Position numbers and translations under genes: made by a program. The notes under the pieces were generated by a model. It was not told the origin of the DNA, did no database searches, and worked only from the letters and a program-made list of their open reading frames with translations. Shown piece by piece: positions 45,087 through 56,612 of a stretch of DNA of 64,000 nt (the stretch's first letter is position 1; each line of letters opens with the position of its first letter). The DNA is from Veillonella caviae (GTDB lineage Bacteria > Bacillota > Negativicutes > Veillonellales > Veillonellaceae). Location: NCBI RefSeq assembly GCF_003992125.1, contig NZ_RQUY01000001.1, positions 49,327-113,326 of the forward strand, read 5' to 3'.

Positions 45087-46462
45087 GTCGAGATATATAT
45101 GAAGAGTTATTGTGTTATACACCACTCGATTCGCTACAATCATCTTTATTAGTTCATGTTAGTAAATTGTTAGTATTTGGTGAGTCTGTAACGCGTCATC
45201 GCATTACTATATATACACCGCTCATTAGGACTAATAAAAAGGAAGAAAAACAACAGGTTCTATGTATTTGTGCCCAAAAGTCTGAATTGACTGTTGTTCG
45301 TCGGAGCAGTTCCTTTTTGTGGAACCGTTTATTGCAGACTGGCAATGCCTTACAAGATACACAATATCATGGTTATGAATATGTATTTCCCATCGTCGAT
45401 AATGGTGGCAAAATTATCGGTGGCATATCTTTTTTTGTAGAACGCAATGAATGTGACATACTACAAGAATATACTCTGGCCGATACCATGCATCGACTTA
45501 TGTTGACAACTATTGAAGAGCATATCAAAGAGTATGAGCCTATTTCCTATTTAGATGGAGTTATTATTTTTGATCAATTGGGCACTATTTTATATGGTAA
45601 TGAAGGGGCTCTACATTTAGCTGATATTATTGGTATGGATCGGAGATTAGTAGGTACATCTATTTTTGGCAGTTCTTTGAAAGTGTCTGCCATACAACAA
45701 GTATTGCATGAGCGTAGTCCTTTTATTTCAGAAGAAGTCTACCACCATATGGTGTTGCGCCAGCAGCTTATTCCTATCCCTATGGGCCGTAATGAGTCAC
45801 GCTGTATTTTAGTTCTTCACGATTGCACCCGTGAAAGTAAACAACAACAAGAGTTATTAGTTAAAAATTCCATTATCAAAGAAATCCATCATCGCGTAAA
45901 GAATAATTTACAAACTGTAGCTGGATTACTTCGGATGGAAGCGAGACGCTCTAATTTGCCAGAAGTGAAGGTAGCTTTGCAAGAAGGAATTTCACGTATT
46001 GAAAGTATGGCGTTAGTTCATGATTTAGTATCACATTATGATGAGGACTATATTTCTATACGATCTATATATGATGAATTATGTAGACTGCTGCGTCAAA
46101 GCATGGTGCAACGAAATCAAGAAGTTGAATTTCGTTATACTGGTATTGAACATATAGTATCTTCTCATCAAGCTAGCTATATTTCCCTTATTATTAATGA
46201 GTTGATTACTAATAGTTTAGAACACGGTTTACAAGGTCAAGATGGAAATATAATGCTCACCGTAGAGGATGATGAGAAACGAGTGAGATTAATCTTACAA
46301 GATAGTGGTGTGGGATTTCCGAATGAATTTAACATGTCTAAAAGTAAACGATTGGGTATGCAAATTATCAATAATCTTGTTACCCATGAATTAGATGGTA
46401 CTATAGAGATTGAAAAAGGCGTGCCTGGTGGAGTAGTAAAAATATATATTAAAAAGGACTGA
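45083..46462 (+). CDS. Sensor histidine kinase, HisKA_2 type, cytoplasmic
   Basis: 459 residues without membrane segments. An N-terminal sensor region (about 1-140, GAF-like) is followed by a PAS-like region (about 150-250, [16 protein letters not shown]) and the HisKA_2 motif [21 protein letters not shown] with the phosphorylated His. The ATPase part has N-box [12 protein letters not shown] and G-box [10 protein letters not shown]. This architecture matches EutW-type kinases that signal to ANTAR regulators, and such a regulator gene follows 5 bases later. The ligand is unknown and no ethanolamine genes are in the window. Confidence 0.88.
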   Translation: MSRDIYEELLCYTPLDSLQSSLLVHVSKLLVFGESVTRHRITIYTPLIRTNKKEEKQQVLCICAQKSELTVVRRSSSFLWNRLLQTGNALQDTQYHGYEYVFPIVDNGGKIIGGISFFVERNECDILQEYTLADTMHRLMLTTIEEHIKEYEPISYLDGVIIFDQLGTILYGNEGALHLADIIGMDRRLVGTSIFGSSLKVSAIQQVLHERSPFISEEVYHHMVLRQQLIPIPMGRNESRCILVLHDCTRESKQQQELLVKNSIIKEIHHRVKNNLQTVAGLLRMEARRSNLPEVKVALQEGISRIESMALVHDLVSHYDEDYISIRSIYDELCRLLRQSMVQRNQEVEFRYTGIEHIVSSHQASYISLIINELITNSLEHGLQGQDGNIMLTVEDDEKRVRLILQDSGVGFPNEFNMSKSKRLGMQIINNLVTHELDGTIEIEKGVPGGVVKIYIKKD

Positions 46463-46467
46463 TACAT

Positions 46468-47043
46468 ATGCGTGTAGTCATTGTTGATGATGAATCTTTA
46501 ATACGAATGGATTTGAGGGATATATTAGAGTCCCAAGGTCATGAAGTATTAGGGGAAGGTTGTAATGGTGTAGAAGCTATTACTTTGTGTAAAACATTAC
46601 AACCAGATGTGGTTCTTATGGATGTGAAGATGCCGGAGTTAGATGGGATTGAAGCAGCGAGACAGATTGGATATGCTCATTTAGCACCAGTTGTATTATT
46701 AACTAGCTTTAGCCAACAAGATTTAATTGATAGAGCTCGCGAGTCTGGTGTGTACGGATATCTTATAAAACCTGTACGAGAAGACCAACTAGTACCAACT
46801 TTGCAAATGGCGATAGGTCGATTTAATGATGATACAATGTCAAGACAACAGATTCTCGATTTAGAGAAATCATTGGAAGAGAGAAAAATCATTCAAAAAG
46901 CTACAGGAATTTTGATGGATTTGTATCATATTTCAGAGGATGAAGCGTATCAGCGAATCCGTACATTAAGTATGAAACGACGTACATCGGTAGCAGAAAT
47001 TGCGCAATTGATTATAAAACAGTCTGCTAGTGGAACTAAATAA
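46468..47043 (+). CDS. Response regulator with ANTAR RNA-binding domain
   Basis: 191 residues. The receiver domain (1-118) has the acidic pair D7-D8, phospho-acceptor D52 and YLIKPV. A short coiled coil follows, then an ANTAR domain (about 130-185: KIIQKATGILMDLYHISEDEAYQRIRTLSMKRRTSVAEIAQLII). ANTAR regulators, when phosphorylated, dimerise and bind paired hexaloop hairpins that prevent termination. The kinase gene directly precedes it. The RNA target is not obvious next to these genes. Confidence 0.93.
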   Translation: MRVVIVDDESLIRMDLRDILESQGHEVLGEGCNGVEAITLCKTLQPDVVLMDVKMPELDGIEAARQIGYAHLAPVVLLTSFSQQDLIDRARESGVYGYLIKPVREDQLVPTLQMAIGRFNDDTMSRQQILDLEKSLEERKIIQKATGILMDLYHISEDEAYQRIRTLSMKRRTSVAEIAQLIIKQSASGTK

Positions 47044-47044
47044 A

Positions 47045-47097
47045 TGTAAAAACCTCTAACATTCGACTTTATATATCGAATGTTAGAGGTTTTTACA
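47045..47097. terminator. Perfect 22-bp terminator hairpin after the regulator gene
   Basis: Arms 47045-47066 and 47076-47097 are exact reverse complements (AAAAACCTCTAACATTCGA core) around a 9-base loop, with T5 on one side and A5 on the other, so it can work in both directions. Confidence 0.93.
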
Positions 47098-47219
47098 TAG
47101 TTGCATAAGAAATAAGAAATTTGATAGTTCTTATATAGCGGTATTAAAGTGCATTCAAAGTGAAAATAGTGAAGAAAGATTAATAAACATCAAAATAGTC
47201 AAAAAATCAAAAATAATAC

Positions 47220-47247
47220 TTGCAATTATTTGGACATCGGTTATAAT
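47220..47247 (+). promoter_or_regulatory. groESL promoter
   Basis: TTGCAA at 47220-47225, 16 bases, TATAAT at 47242-47247, directly upstream of the CIRCE operator. The 278-base gap otherwise holds only the preceding terminator and AT-rich DNA. Confidence 0.75.
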
Positions 47248-47258
47248 AATACATGTGA

Positions 47259-47285
47259 TTAGCACTCGATGTATTTGAGTGCTAA
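47259..47285 (+). promoter_or_regulatory. CIRCE operator (HrcA binding site)
   Basis: TTAGCACTC, nine bases, GAGTGCTAA: a perfect match to the CIRCE consensus, just downstream of the promoter. It predicts repression by HrcA and heat induction of groESL. Confidence 0.97.
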
Positions 47286-47321
47286 CAAAGAAATGAACTA
47301 ATAAATAAGGAGTGACATCGT

Positions 47322-47603
47322 ATGTTAAAACCATTAGCTGATCGCGTTGTAATTCGTTTAGTAGAAAAAGAAGAAAAAACTAAAAGTGGTATTTTCCTTC
47401 CAGACACAGCAAAAGAAAAACCTCAAGAAGGTGAAGTAGTAGCTGTAGGCGCTGGTAAAGTATATGATAATGGTCAACGTGTAGCTCTGGAAGTTAATGT
47501 TGGTGACCGCGTTATGTTTGCCAAATATGCTGGTACTGAAGTGGAAATCGATGGTGCTACACATTTGATTATTAGCGAACGCGATATTTTAGCTGTTTTA
47601 TAA
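47322..47603 (+). CDS. groES: Co-chaperonin GroES
   Basis: 93-residue lid of the GroEL chamber. [42 protein letters not shown] includes the mobile loop (SGIFLP), and [18 protein letters not shown] the roof region. A strong AAGGAGTGA lies before the ATG. It is 30 bases from groEL, under the CIRCE element. Confidence 0.99.
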   Translation: MLKPLADRVVIRLVEKEEKTKSGIFLPDTAKEKPQEGEVVAVGAGKVYDNGQRVALEVNVGDRVMFAKYAGTEVEIDGATHLIISERDILAVL

Positions 47604-47621
47604 TATAAAGTTCCTGTTTAG

Positions 47622-49259
<1,638 letters not shown>

Positions 49260-49339
49260 TCTGCTGACTTAGTCATAAACAACATGTGATTTAGTAAACT
49301 AAATCATTGATATAAAGCTTACTAACTAGTAACCGAAAT

Positions 49340-49378
49340 AAGAGCATCTCTTTCCGTATGGTGAGAGATGCTCTTTAA
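49340..49378 (+). terminator. Terminator after groESL
   Basis: AGAGCATCTCT pairs with AGAGATGCTCT around a 12-base loop, followed by TTTA. The remaining 310 bases to the transporter gene are AT-rich with no feature I can support. Confidence 0.85.
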
Positions 49379-49688
49379 TATTCTTGTAACCGATGAGATA
49401 TAAAATCTATGAACCGTGTTACTTATGAACCAATTGCATATATTGGTGGATAAAATAGACATAATTTTAAAATTAGTATAGTTAATGGTTCATCAAAAGT
49501 TTTTATACCCTCTATAAGTGACTTTTATTATCATTGTACTAAAGAACCTTATATAATGAAAACATAGAATGACTAGTATTCATTCTATGCATGGTATTAG
49601 TGATTTAACTAATTACTATTCTGTATTGTTACGAATGAACGCACTTACAAAAATCTAACTTTCATGTTTTCTTATGGAGGATTTCCTT

Positions 49689-51029
49689 ATGTACGGAGAA
49701 ACACTTCTTGGTGCAATGGGGATATTGATGATTGTAACGATCATTTGGGCGTTAATTCAATCTAAAACAAACCCTGTACCTATTTTTGTTATTGTTCCAA
49801 TTGCAGCAGCAATTATTGTTGGCTTTGGTCCACAAGAGATTTTTGAATTTATTAAAACCGGTGTATCAAAAACTTGGTCTACTGCGGTATTATTTATTTT
49901 CTCTATCGTATTTTTCTCTCTCATGGGCGATGTAGGCTTGTTTGACCCAATGGTTAACTGGCTTGCTAGAAAAGCTGGCGATAACATTATGGCTGTTACA
50001 GTAGCAACTTCTTTGATTGCTGTAATTGCTCATATGGACGGAGCTTTGGCATCTACATTGTTAATTACAATTCCTGCGATGCTCCCTGTGTATAAAAAAT
50101 TACACATTCGTCCAGTTACCTTATTAGTAATTATCGGGGCCGCTATGAGTATTATGAACTTAGTACCATGGGGTGGTCCTGTAGCTCGTACTGGCGTTGT
50201 ATTGAATGCAGATGTAAATGCATTGTGGCAAGAATTAATTCCTTTACAAGGTATTGGTCTTATCATTCTTGTCGTGTTCGCAGCCTATATGGGGTGGGTA
50301 GAAAAACGTCGTGGTGCTGGTCTTAATCCAACTGGTAAAGCAGCTTTGCTTGATTCTACTATTGAAGAAAATGATATGGGTCCTTCCCAAGCAGATTTCG
50401 ATGCAATGAAACGCCCTAAATTGATTTGGGTTAATTTGCTCATTACTCTTGCTGTAATCGGCCTTCTTTGCTTCACAAAAATTCCATTATATGGCGCATT
50501 TATGCTTGGCTTAGCACTAGCGTTGATTATCAACTTCCCTGGTGCGAAAGCACAATCTAAAGCTATCAAAATGCATGCTGATACAGCATTAACTATGCCT
50601 ATGATCTTGTTAGCTTCTGGCGTATTCTTAGGTGTATTAGATGGTACTGGCATGATGAAATCTATGGCCTCCTTGCTCATCGGCTTAGTGCCTGATGCAA
50701 TTGGTGGTCATTTGCAAACAGTATTCGGTATCCTTGGTGTGCCAATCGGTATGTTGTTAGGTACTGATTCTTACTTCTTTGGACTCGTTCCATTGGCAAT
50801 CAGTGTAGGTGAAAAGTTTGGTATTGATGGACACAATATGGCAATGGCAATGTTGATTTCCAAAAACTACGGTGTATTAGTTACACCTCATGCGGCAACA
50901 ACATTCTTGGCATGTGGTTTGGCAGGCGTAGAAATCAAAGATATGTTGAAATTCTGTGCTCCTCGCTTATTCATTCTTTCCCTCATTTCTTTAGCTTTTG
51001 GTGCAATGTTAGGTTTATTCTCAATCTAA
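49689..51029 (+). CDS. CitMHS-family carboxylate transporter
   Basis: 446 residues from ATG 49689, eight bases after GGAGG; a start 15 bases upstream is unlikely. About 11-12 hydrophobic segments place it in the inner membrane. GDVGLFDPMVNWLARKAGDN, VIAHMDGALASTLLITIPAMLP, NLVPWGGPVART and the C-terminal GTDSYFFGLVPLAISVGEKFGI are typical of the CitMHS family (citrate-metal or related organic acid symporters). Given Veillonella-type lactate/malate metabolism, a C4 or C6 carboxylate is likely, but the substrate is not shown. Confidence 0.9.
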   Translation: MYGETLLGAMGILMIVTIIWALIQSKTNPVPIFVIVPIAAAIIVGFGPQEIFEFIKTGVSKTWSTAVLFIFSIVFFSLMGDVGLFDPMVNWLARKAGDNIMAVTVATSLIAVIAHMDGALASTLLITIPAMLPVYKKLHIRPVTLLVIIGAAMSIMNLVPWGGPVARTGVVLNADVNALWQELIPLQGIGLIILVVFAAYMGWVEKRRGAGLNPTGKAALLDSTIEENDMGPSQADFDAMKRPKLIWVNLLITLAVIGLLCFTKIPLYGAFMLGLALALIINFPGAKAQSKAIKMHADTALTMPMILLASGVFLGVLDGTGMMKSMASLLIGLVPDAIGGHLQTVFGILGVPIGMLLGTDSYFFGLVPLAISVGEKFGIDGHNMAMAMLISKNYGVLVTPHAATTFLACGLAGVEIKDMLKFCAPRLFILSLISLAFGAMLGLFSI

Positions 51030-51065
51030 TATAATTTCATATGTAACATACAGAATTTATGAAAG

Positions 51066-51107
51066 AAACCGTAATGAAATACAATGTAGTTCATTACGGT
51101 TTTTTTA
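51066..51107 (+). terminator. Terminator after the CitMHS gene
   Basis: AAACCGTAATGAA pairs with TTCATTACGGTTT, followed by TTTTT. Confidence 0.93.
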
Positions 51108-51266
51108 TTGAGGGTAACCTAGTTGGTTCGATATAAAAATTGATTTTACTAGGTATCTATGTTATAATTCTATAGAATTTTATATTCGAGTCTAATTTGA
51201 CATAGCATTCATTATCACTGTATAATAACCATATAGATAAAAATCGATTTATTATGAGGTGATATT

Positions 51267-51686
51267 ATGTTGAGTTTCTTATTTAAAGGTAAACCAAACT
51301 ATATAAACTTTGGCTTATTGTTTTATCGCATTGCTTTAGGTGCGTCTATGTTTTATCATGGCTACTTAAAGTGGTTGAGTGGATCTGAGGGCTTATATAA
51401 AGTAGGTGCTATGCTTGCACCTCTTGGTGTGTCTGGTGGTTATGAATTATTAGGTACTGCAGCAGCTATTGCTGAAATGCTTGGTGGTATTTTGATAATT
51501 CTTGGTTTATTCACTCGTATTGGTGCTCTATTATTGGTAGGGACATTAGCGGTAGCAACTATATTGCACATTAATGGTAATTTCTTTGGTTGGGATTATC
51601 CGTCTCAAATGGCCTTTGGTGCTATTATGCTATTCTTTGCTGGGGCTGGCCGATATAGTTTTGATGCATTTATCTTTAAAAAATAA
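51267..51686 (+). CDS. DoxX-family membrane protein
   Basis: 139 residues with four hydrophobic segments. ALGASMFYHGYLKWL, TAAAIAEMLGGILIILGLFTRIGALLLVGTLAVA and QMAFGAIMLFFAGAGRYSFDAF follow the DoxX pattern (quinol oxidase subunit-like or redox-linked membrane proteins). AGGTGAT precedes the ATG. It has its own terminator and no functional clue from the neighbours. Confidence 0.87.
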   Translation: MLSFLFKGKPNYINFGLLFYRIALGASMFYHGYLKWLSGSEGLYKVGAMLAPLGVSGGYELLGTAAAIAEMLGGILIILGLFTRIGALLLVGTLAVATILHINGNFFGWDYPSQMAFGAIMLFFAGAGRYSFDAFIFKK

Positions 51687-51696
51687 TTATGTTTAT

Positions 51697-51723
51697 AAAG
51701 ACTCATCAGCGATGAGTCTTTTC
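51697..51723 (+). terminator. Terminator after the DoxX gene
   Basis: AAAGACTCAT pairs with ATGAGTCTTT around a 5-base loop; it lies only 23 bases before the next start codon. Confidence 0.88.
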
Positions 51724-51745
51724 CTTTTTATAATAAGAGGTCATT

Positions 51746-53002
51746 ATGAATCAAAAAACACTTCCATTTACATCGGAGCAATTAGAATCTATTATTGCTC
51801 AATATCCAACGCCATTTCATATTTATGACGAAGAAGGTATCTTGGAAAATATGCGCCAATTTTTGGCAGCTTTCAGTTGGAACGAAGGTTTTAAACAGTA
51901 TTTCGCTGTGAAAGCAACGCCAAATCCTTACATTATGCGTCTATTACAATCATTGGGGGTCGGCGCTGACTGCTCTTCCTTGGCTGAATTATTGCTTTGT
52001 GAAAAAGTAGGCATCATTGGTCACGACATTATGTTTACATCCAATGATACGCCTTATGTGGAATATAAAAAAGCGTTGGAACTTGGCGCTATTATTAACT
52101 TAGATGATATTACGCATATCGATTATTTGATGAAACATCATGGTTCTTTGCCTGAAACAATGTGCTTGCGTTATAATCCAGGTAATTTGAAAACTGGCGG
52201 TAACGACATCATTGGTTTGCCAACAGAAGCAAAATACGGAATGACTCGCGAACAAGCATTAGAGGCGTATAAACAAATGAAAGATCTTGGTGTAAAACAC
52301 TTTGGTTTACATGTTATGTTGGCATCTAATGATCGCGATGTAAATGCACATAAACAAACTGCTGAAATCTGCTTTGAATTTGCATTGGAAATCCGTGAAA
52401 AACTTGGCATCAATATCGAATTCATCGATCTTGGTGGCGGCGTAGGTGTTGCGTACCGTCCAGAAGAAGAGCCAATTAATTTCAACGAGCTAGGCGCTGC
52501 TGTGAAAGAAGCATATGACAATATCTTGGGGGCTAATAATTATCCTCATGTTCAGTTAGCTTATGAATGTGGTCGTATGGTAACAGGACCGTTTGGCTAC
52601 CTCATTTCTACAGCCATTCATAAAAAAGATATTTACCGTCAATACATCGGTTTAGATTCTTGTATGGCTAATTTGATGCGCCCTGCATTATATGGTTCCT
52701 ACCATCACATTACGGTAATGGGGAAAGAAAATGCACCAAAAGATCATGTATATGATGTAACAGGTTCCTTGTGTGAAAATAATGATAAATTCGCCATTCA
52801 ACGAGAATTGCCTAAAATCGATATCGGCGATCGTATCATTATCCACGATGCTGGTGCTCATGGTCATGCAATGGGCTTTAACTACAATGGTAAATTGCGT
52901 TCTGCAGAACTTTTATTACACAAAGATGGTTCTGTTACACAAATTCGCCGTGCTGAAACATATGATGATTTATTTAGCACATTAGATTTTTCTAATTTGT
53001 AA
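51746..53002 (+). CDS. lysA: Diaminopimelate decarboxylase (fold III PLP decarboxylase)
   Basis: Decarboxylates meso-diaminopimelate to lysine. 418 residues. The PLP lysine is in YFAVKATPNP; EFIDLGGGVG is the phosphate-binding Gly loop; AYECGRMVTGPFGYL and the C-terminal GSLCENND (catalytic Cys at the dimer interface) support the decarboxylase family. The substrate could also be a relative such as lysine or ornithine, but the CEND motif favours diaminopimelate. AGAGGTC precedes the ATG. Single gene. Confidence 0.85.
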   Translation: MNQKTLPFTSEQLESIIAQYPTPFHIYDEEGILENMRQFLAAFSWNEGFKQYFAVKATPNPYIMRLLQSLGVGADCSSLAELLLCEKVGIIGHDIMFTSNDTPYVEYKKALELGAIINLDDITHIDYLMKHHGSLPETMCLRYNPGNLKTGGNDIIGLPTEAKYGMTREQALEAYKQMKDLGVKHFGLHVMLASNDRDVNAHKQTAEICFEFALEIREKLGINIEFIDLGGGVGVAYRPEEEPINFNELGAAVKEAYDNILGANNYPHVQLAYECGRMVTGPFGYLISTAIHKKDIYRQYIGLDSCMANLMRPALYGSYHHITVMGKENAPKDHVYDVTGSLCENNDKFAIQRELPKIDIGDRIIIHDAGAHGHAMGFNYNGKLRSAELLLHKDGSVTQIRRAETYDDLFSTLDFSNL

Positions 53003-53208
53003 TTGTGAAAGCTAATCTAAGTATAGATAAATGTTTCTTATTTCTAGGGATGATTAGTTTGGCGAATATAGGATTTGCACAATTTTAATTGCTATAAGAA
53101 AATAGATATTGAGAATTAAATAGAGTTGAGAATGACTATTAAAATATACTGTGGAATCTGAATACATAAGGAAATTTTTTAATTCCTGTATATTTTAGTA
53201 GGATTATC

Positions 53209-53237
53209 TTGCTATCATTTAGATAAGAATGTATAAT
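53209..53237 (+). promoter_or_regulatory. Promoter of the suf operon leader
   Basis: TTGCTA at 53209-53214, 17 bases, TATAAT at 53232-53237. Predicted start about 53244, giving a leader of roughly 140 bases before sufC. The 200 bases between lysA and this promoter show no other feature. Confidence 0.65.
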
Positions 53238-53243
53238 GAGTGT

Positions 53244-53317
53244 AGATTGTTATGCACATGCTTGCTAAAGTAGCGAGAAATTACGGCGGTATTCACCTTT
53301 GTGCGTACCGCCTTTTT
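53244..53317 (+). ncRNA. Short structured leader/attenuator or small RNA before suf
   Basis: GGCGGTA (53285-53291) pairs with TACCGCC (53306-53312), followed by TTTTT, a terminator. GCACA (53254-53258) can pair with TGTGC (53300-53304) inside its loop, a possible pseudoknot. TTGCTA-aag-TAGCGA forms a small stem between. The transcript would be about 75 nt if terminated, or read through into suf. Confidence 0.5.
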
Positions 53318-53382
53318 ATATGTGTACTATAAATGTATAACTTATATAGATCGATAGAGTGATGACAAAGGAGTGAAATATT

Positions 53383-54126
53383 TTGGCTGAACTACTTCAG
53401 ATAAAAGATTTAGAGGTATCCGTTGAGGATAAAAAGATTCTAAAAGGTATTGATTTGACAATTAATAAAGGTGAAATCCACGTAGTTATGGGTACTAATG
53501 GTGCTGGTAAATCTACATTAGCAAATGCTATTATGGGTAATCCTTTATATACTGTAGATAAAGGTTCTATCACATTTGATGGGGAAAATATTACAGAAGA
53601 TGCTGTTAATGACCGTGCAAAAAAAGGTATTTTCATGTCTTTTCAAAACCCAATCTCTGTTCCTGGGATTACTGTAGAAAACTTTATTCGTACTGCAAAA
53701 TCTACCATTACAGGTGAAACTGTACGCGCCTTAGCTTTTAAAAAAGAATTGAAACAAAAAATGGATGAATTGTCCTTTGATACGTCCTATGCACAGCGCT
53801 ATGTAAATGAAGGTTTCTCTGGTGGTGAACGCAAGAAAAATGAAATTCTTCAAATGTCTATTTTGAACCCTAAATTGGCTATTCTCGATGAAACTGACTC
53901 TGGTCTCGACGTCGATGCTGTACGTATTGTATCCGAAGGGGTTGGTCGTTTCCATAATGAGGATAATGCGGTATTGATTATCACTCATCATAATCAAATC
54001 CTTCAAAAATTAAAACCTGATTTTGTTCATGTTTTGATTAACGGTAAAATTGTTAAGACTGGTGATGCTTCTTTAGTGCGTGAAATCGAAGAAACAGGTT
54101 ACGACGCATATAAAACATTAGCTTAG
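53383..54126 (+). CDS. sufC: Fe-S assembly ATPase SufC
   Basis: ABC-type ATPase of the SufBCD scaffold complex. It starts with TTG 53383, eight bases after AAAGGAG. Walker A GTNGAGKST, signature FSGGERKKNEI, Walker B LAILDETDSGLDVDAV and HHNQ switch are all present; 247 residues is typical. First gene of sufC-sufB-sufD-sufS-sufU, with 8 bases to sufB. Fe-S supply is central in an anaerobe with radical SAM enzymes such as those in this window. Confidence 0.97.
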   Translation: MAELLQIKDLEVSVEDKKILKGIDLTINKGEIHVVMGTNGAGKSTLANAIMGNPLYTVDKGSITFDGENITEDAVNDRAKKGIFMSFQNPISVPGITVENFIRTAKSTITGETVRALAFKKELKQKMDELSFDTSYAQRYVNEGFSGGERKKNEILQMSILNPKLAILDETDSGLDVDAVRIVSEGVGRFHNEDNAVLIITHHNQILQKLKPDFVHVLINGKIVKTGDASLVREIEETGYDAYKTLA

Positions 54127-54134
54127 GAGGCAGA

Positions 54135-55544
54135 ATGGAACAACGAAAAAAGACCCAATTAGCGGAGATGGATCGCGGCGTCTATGATATTAAGAATGAA
54201 TTTGAATATTCTTATATTGCCAATGCTGGTTTAACGGAAGAAATCGTTCGCGAAATCTGGGCTAATAAAAAAGAACCTGAATGGATGCTAGAGTTCCGTT
54301 TGAAATCTCTAGACATTTATAATCGCATGGGGATTCCTAATTGGATTCCTGATATTAGCGGTTTAAATATGGAAAATATTCATACCTATGTAAAGCCAAA
54401 GGTAGATATGAAGGAAGACTGGAATGAAGTTCCAGAGGATATTAAAAATACTTTTGACCGCCTTGGTATTCCAGAAGCAGAAAAAACATCGCTTGCTGGT
54501 GTAGGGGCCCAATACGATTCAGAAGTTGTGTATCATAGCATTCAAGAAGATCTTGTAAAGCAAGGTGTTATTTATACTGATATTGAAACGGCTCTTCATG
54601 AACATGAAGATATTGTTAAGCAATATTGGATGACGTTGATTCCACCTACAGATCATAAATGGGCAGCTCTTCATGGTGCGGTATGGTCTGGTGGTTCTTT
54701 TGTGTATGTACCGGCTGGCGTACAAGTAGATATTCCATTACAATCTTATTTTCGGTTAAATGCACCAGGTGCAGGTCAATTTGAACATACGATGATTATC
54801 GTAGAAGAAGGAGCAAAGGTGCATTTCATCGAAGGTTGCTCTGCTCCTAAATACGATATATCCAATCTTCATGCAGGAGCCGTAGAATTGTTTGTAAAAG
54901 ATAATGCTACATTACGCTATTCTACCATTGAGAACTGGTCCAAGAATATGTACAATTTGAATACAAAACGAGCTATTGTTGGTAAAGGTGGCACTATTGA
55001 ATGGGTTTCTGGCTCTTTTGGATCCCGTGTATCATGTTTGTATCCAATGAGTATCCTCAATGGTGAAGGGGCTCATGCTGAATTTACTGGCGTTACATTT
55101 GCTGGGGAAGGTCAGTTCCTAGATACTGGTTGTAAAGTGGTACATAATGCACCGTATACGACAAGTAATGTAAACTCTAAATCTATCTCCAAATCCGGCG
55201 GTGCTGCCATCTATCGTGGCCTTTTGAAAATCGGTCCTAATGCAGAACATGCAAAAGCTACTGTATCTTGTGAATCCTTGATGCTTGATGAGATTTCTCA
55301 ATCCGATACAATTCCAGCCATTATTGTAGAAAATGATAATGTTGATTTAGGTCATGAAGCGAAAATTGGCCGTATTTCAGATGAAGCGATTTTCTATTTA
55401 ATGACTCGTGGTATTAGTGAAGAAGAGGCTCGCGCTATGCTTGTACGCGGTTTTGTTGAGCCTATTTCTAAAGAATTGCCACTTGAATATGCTGTAGAAA
55501 TGAACAATTTAATTAATCTTGAATTAGAAGGTTCTATCGGTTAG
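54135..55544 (+). CDS. sufB: Fe-S cluster assembly scaffold SufB
   Basis: 469 residues, the main scaffold subunit. ALHGAVWSGGSFVYVPAGVQVDIPLQSYFRLN, GAKVHFIEGCSAP, NWSKNMYNLNTKRAIVG, GSFGSRVSCLYPMSIL and the C-terminal YLMTRGISEEEARAMLVRGF are hallmark segments. AGGAGG precedes the ATG. sufD follows after 9 bases. Confidence 0.98.
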   Translation: MEQRKKTQLAEMDRGVYDIKNEFEYSYIANAGLTEEIVREIWANKKEPEWMLEFRLKSLDIYNRMGIPNWIPDISGLNMENIHTYVKPKVDMKEDWNEVPEDIKNTFDRLGIPEAEKTSLAGVGAQYDSEVVYHSIQEDLVKQGVIYTDIETALHEHEDIVKQYWMTLIPPTDHKWAALHGAVWSGGSFVYVPAGVQVDIPLQSYFRLNAPGAGQFEHTMIIVEEGAKVHFIEGCSAPKYDISNLHAGAVELFVKDNATLRYSTIENWSKNMYNLNTKRAIVGKGGTIEWVSGSFGSRVSCLYPMSILNGEGAHAEFTGVTFAGEGQFLDTGCKVVHNAPYTTSNVNSKSISKSGGAAIYRGLLKIGPNAEHAKATVSCESLMLDEISQSDTIPAIIVENDNVDLGHEAKIGRISDEAIFYLMTRGISEEEARAMLVRGFVEPISKELPLEYAVEMNNLINLELEGSIG

Positions 55545-55553
55545 GAGGTCCAT

Positions 55554-56600
55554 ATGAGCGAATTACTATTTAATGAACTCCCAAGACCTACCTTTAGATG
55601 GTTACGTGTAAACCATACTCCAGCAAGTCTATGGGGCGAAGCAGAAGAAGCTAAAGGTGTTATTGTAAAAGGTAATGATGCTATTATTGCTACTTTACCT
55701 ATAGGTACGGCTTTAGTTAATGAAAATTATAAAGGCGCTAATAGTGAAGCATTGTGTCAATTAATTGATACAGCAGAAGCATATCGCATTGAAGTGCCAG
55801 CACAAGCAAAAGAAGTTATTGGTATTCGCATCGATGGCAGTGCTCGCATTGCTAGTCGATTCCAATTCATCATCGGTGAAGGTGCAGACGTAGAAGTTCA
55901 ATTTTATTTGGATGGTGAATCTAAAGAAGCTACTAATATACAATATTTAAACGAGTATGTTGTAAATGCTGACGCAAAAGTAGTTGTTAAAAAAGTAAAC
56001 CTCTTAGGTTCTACATTACAACATATTGAACATCGCTATACCAAATTAGAAGAGCGTGCTGATGTGGAATTTATCAATGTAGAAGTGGGCGGTAAAGAAA
56101 ACTTCTTACATTATGAACATGATTTACAAGGCGAAGCTTGTAAAATTGTTCACGATATTGCTTATTTAGGTAATAAAGATCAAAAGTTTGATATTTCTAT
56201 GGTAATGACTCACAGAGGTAAGAAATCTTTTAGTGATATCCATACATTAGGTGCCTTAAGTGATAGGGCAAAAAAATCTTTCCGTGGCACATTAGATTTT
56301 CTTCGTGGTGCTACTGCATCTGAAGGGGCCGAAGAAGATACCTGTTTATTATTGGATCCTACTGTTAAATCTATCTCTTTGCCATTGTTGTTGTGTAAAG
56401 AAGATAATGTAGTAGGTAATCATGCCGCTAGTGCAGGACAAATTGATGCGAATAAATTGTTCTACCTTATGAGTCGTGGTTTTAGCGAAGTAGAAGCAAA
56501 GCATATGATTGTTGAGTCTATGATTCGTCCAATTATTGACCGCATTGGTGATGAAGTCATTGAAGATGCTGCTCTTACTGCAGTACGTAATAAAATTTAA
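55554..56600 (+). CDS. sufD: Fe-S cluster assembly protein SufD
   Basis: 348 residues, paralogue of SufB and partner in the SufBC2D complex. The beta-helix region is followed by the conserved C-terminus: LLLCKEDNVVGNHAASAGQIDANKLFYLMSRGFSEVEAKHMIVESM. The N-terminal half is divergent, as usual for SufD. AGGAGG lies before the ATG. Confidence 0.95.
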   Translation: MSELLFNELPRPTFRWLRVNHTPASLWGEAEEAKGVIVKGNDAIIATLPIGTALVNENYKGANSEALCQLIDTAEAYRIEVPAQAKEVIGIRIDGSARIASRFQFIIGEGADVEVQFYLDGESKEATNIQYLNEYVVNADAKVVVKKVNLLGSTLQHIEHRYTKLEERADVEFINVEVGGKENFLHYEHDLQGEACKIVHDIAYLGNKDQKFDISMVMTHRGKKSFSDIHTLGALSDRAKKSFRGTLDFLRGATASEGAEEDTCLLLDPTVKSISLPLLLCKEDNVVGNHAASAGQIDANKLFYLMSRGFSEVEAKHMIVESMIRPIIDRIGDEVIEDAALTAVRNKI

Positions 56601-56612
56601 AGAGGAATTGTT

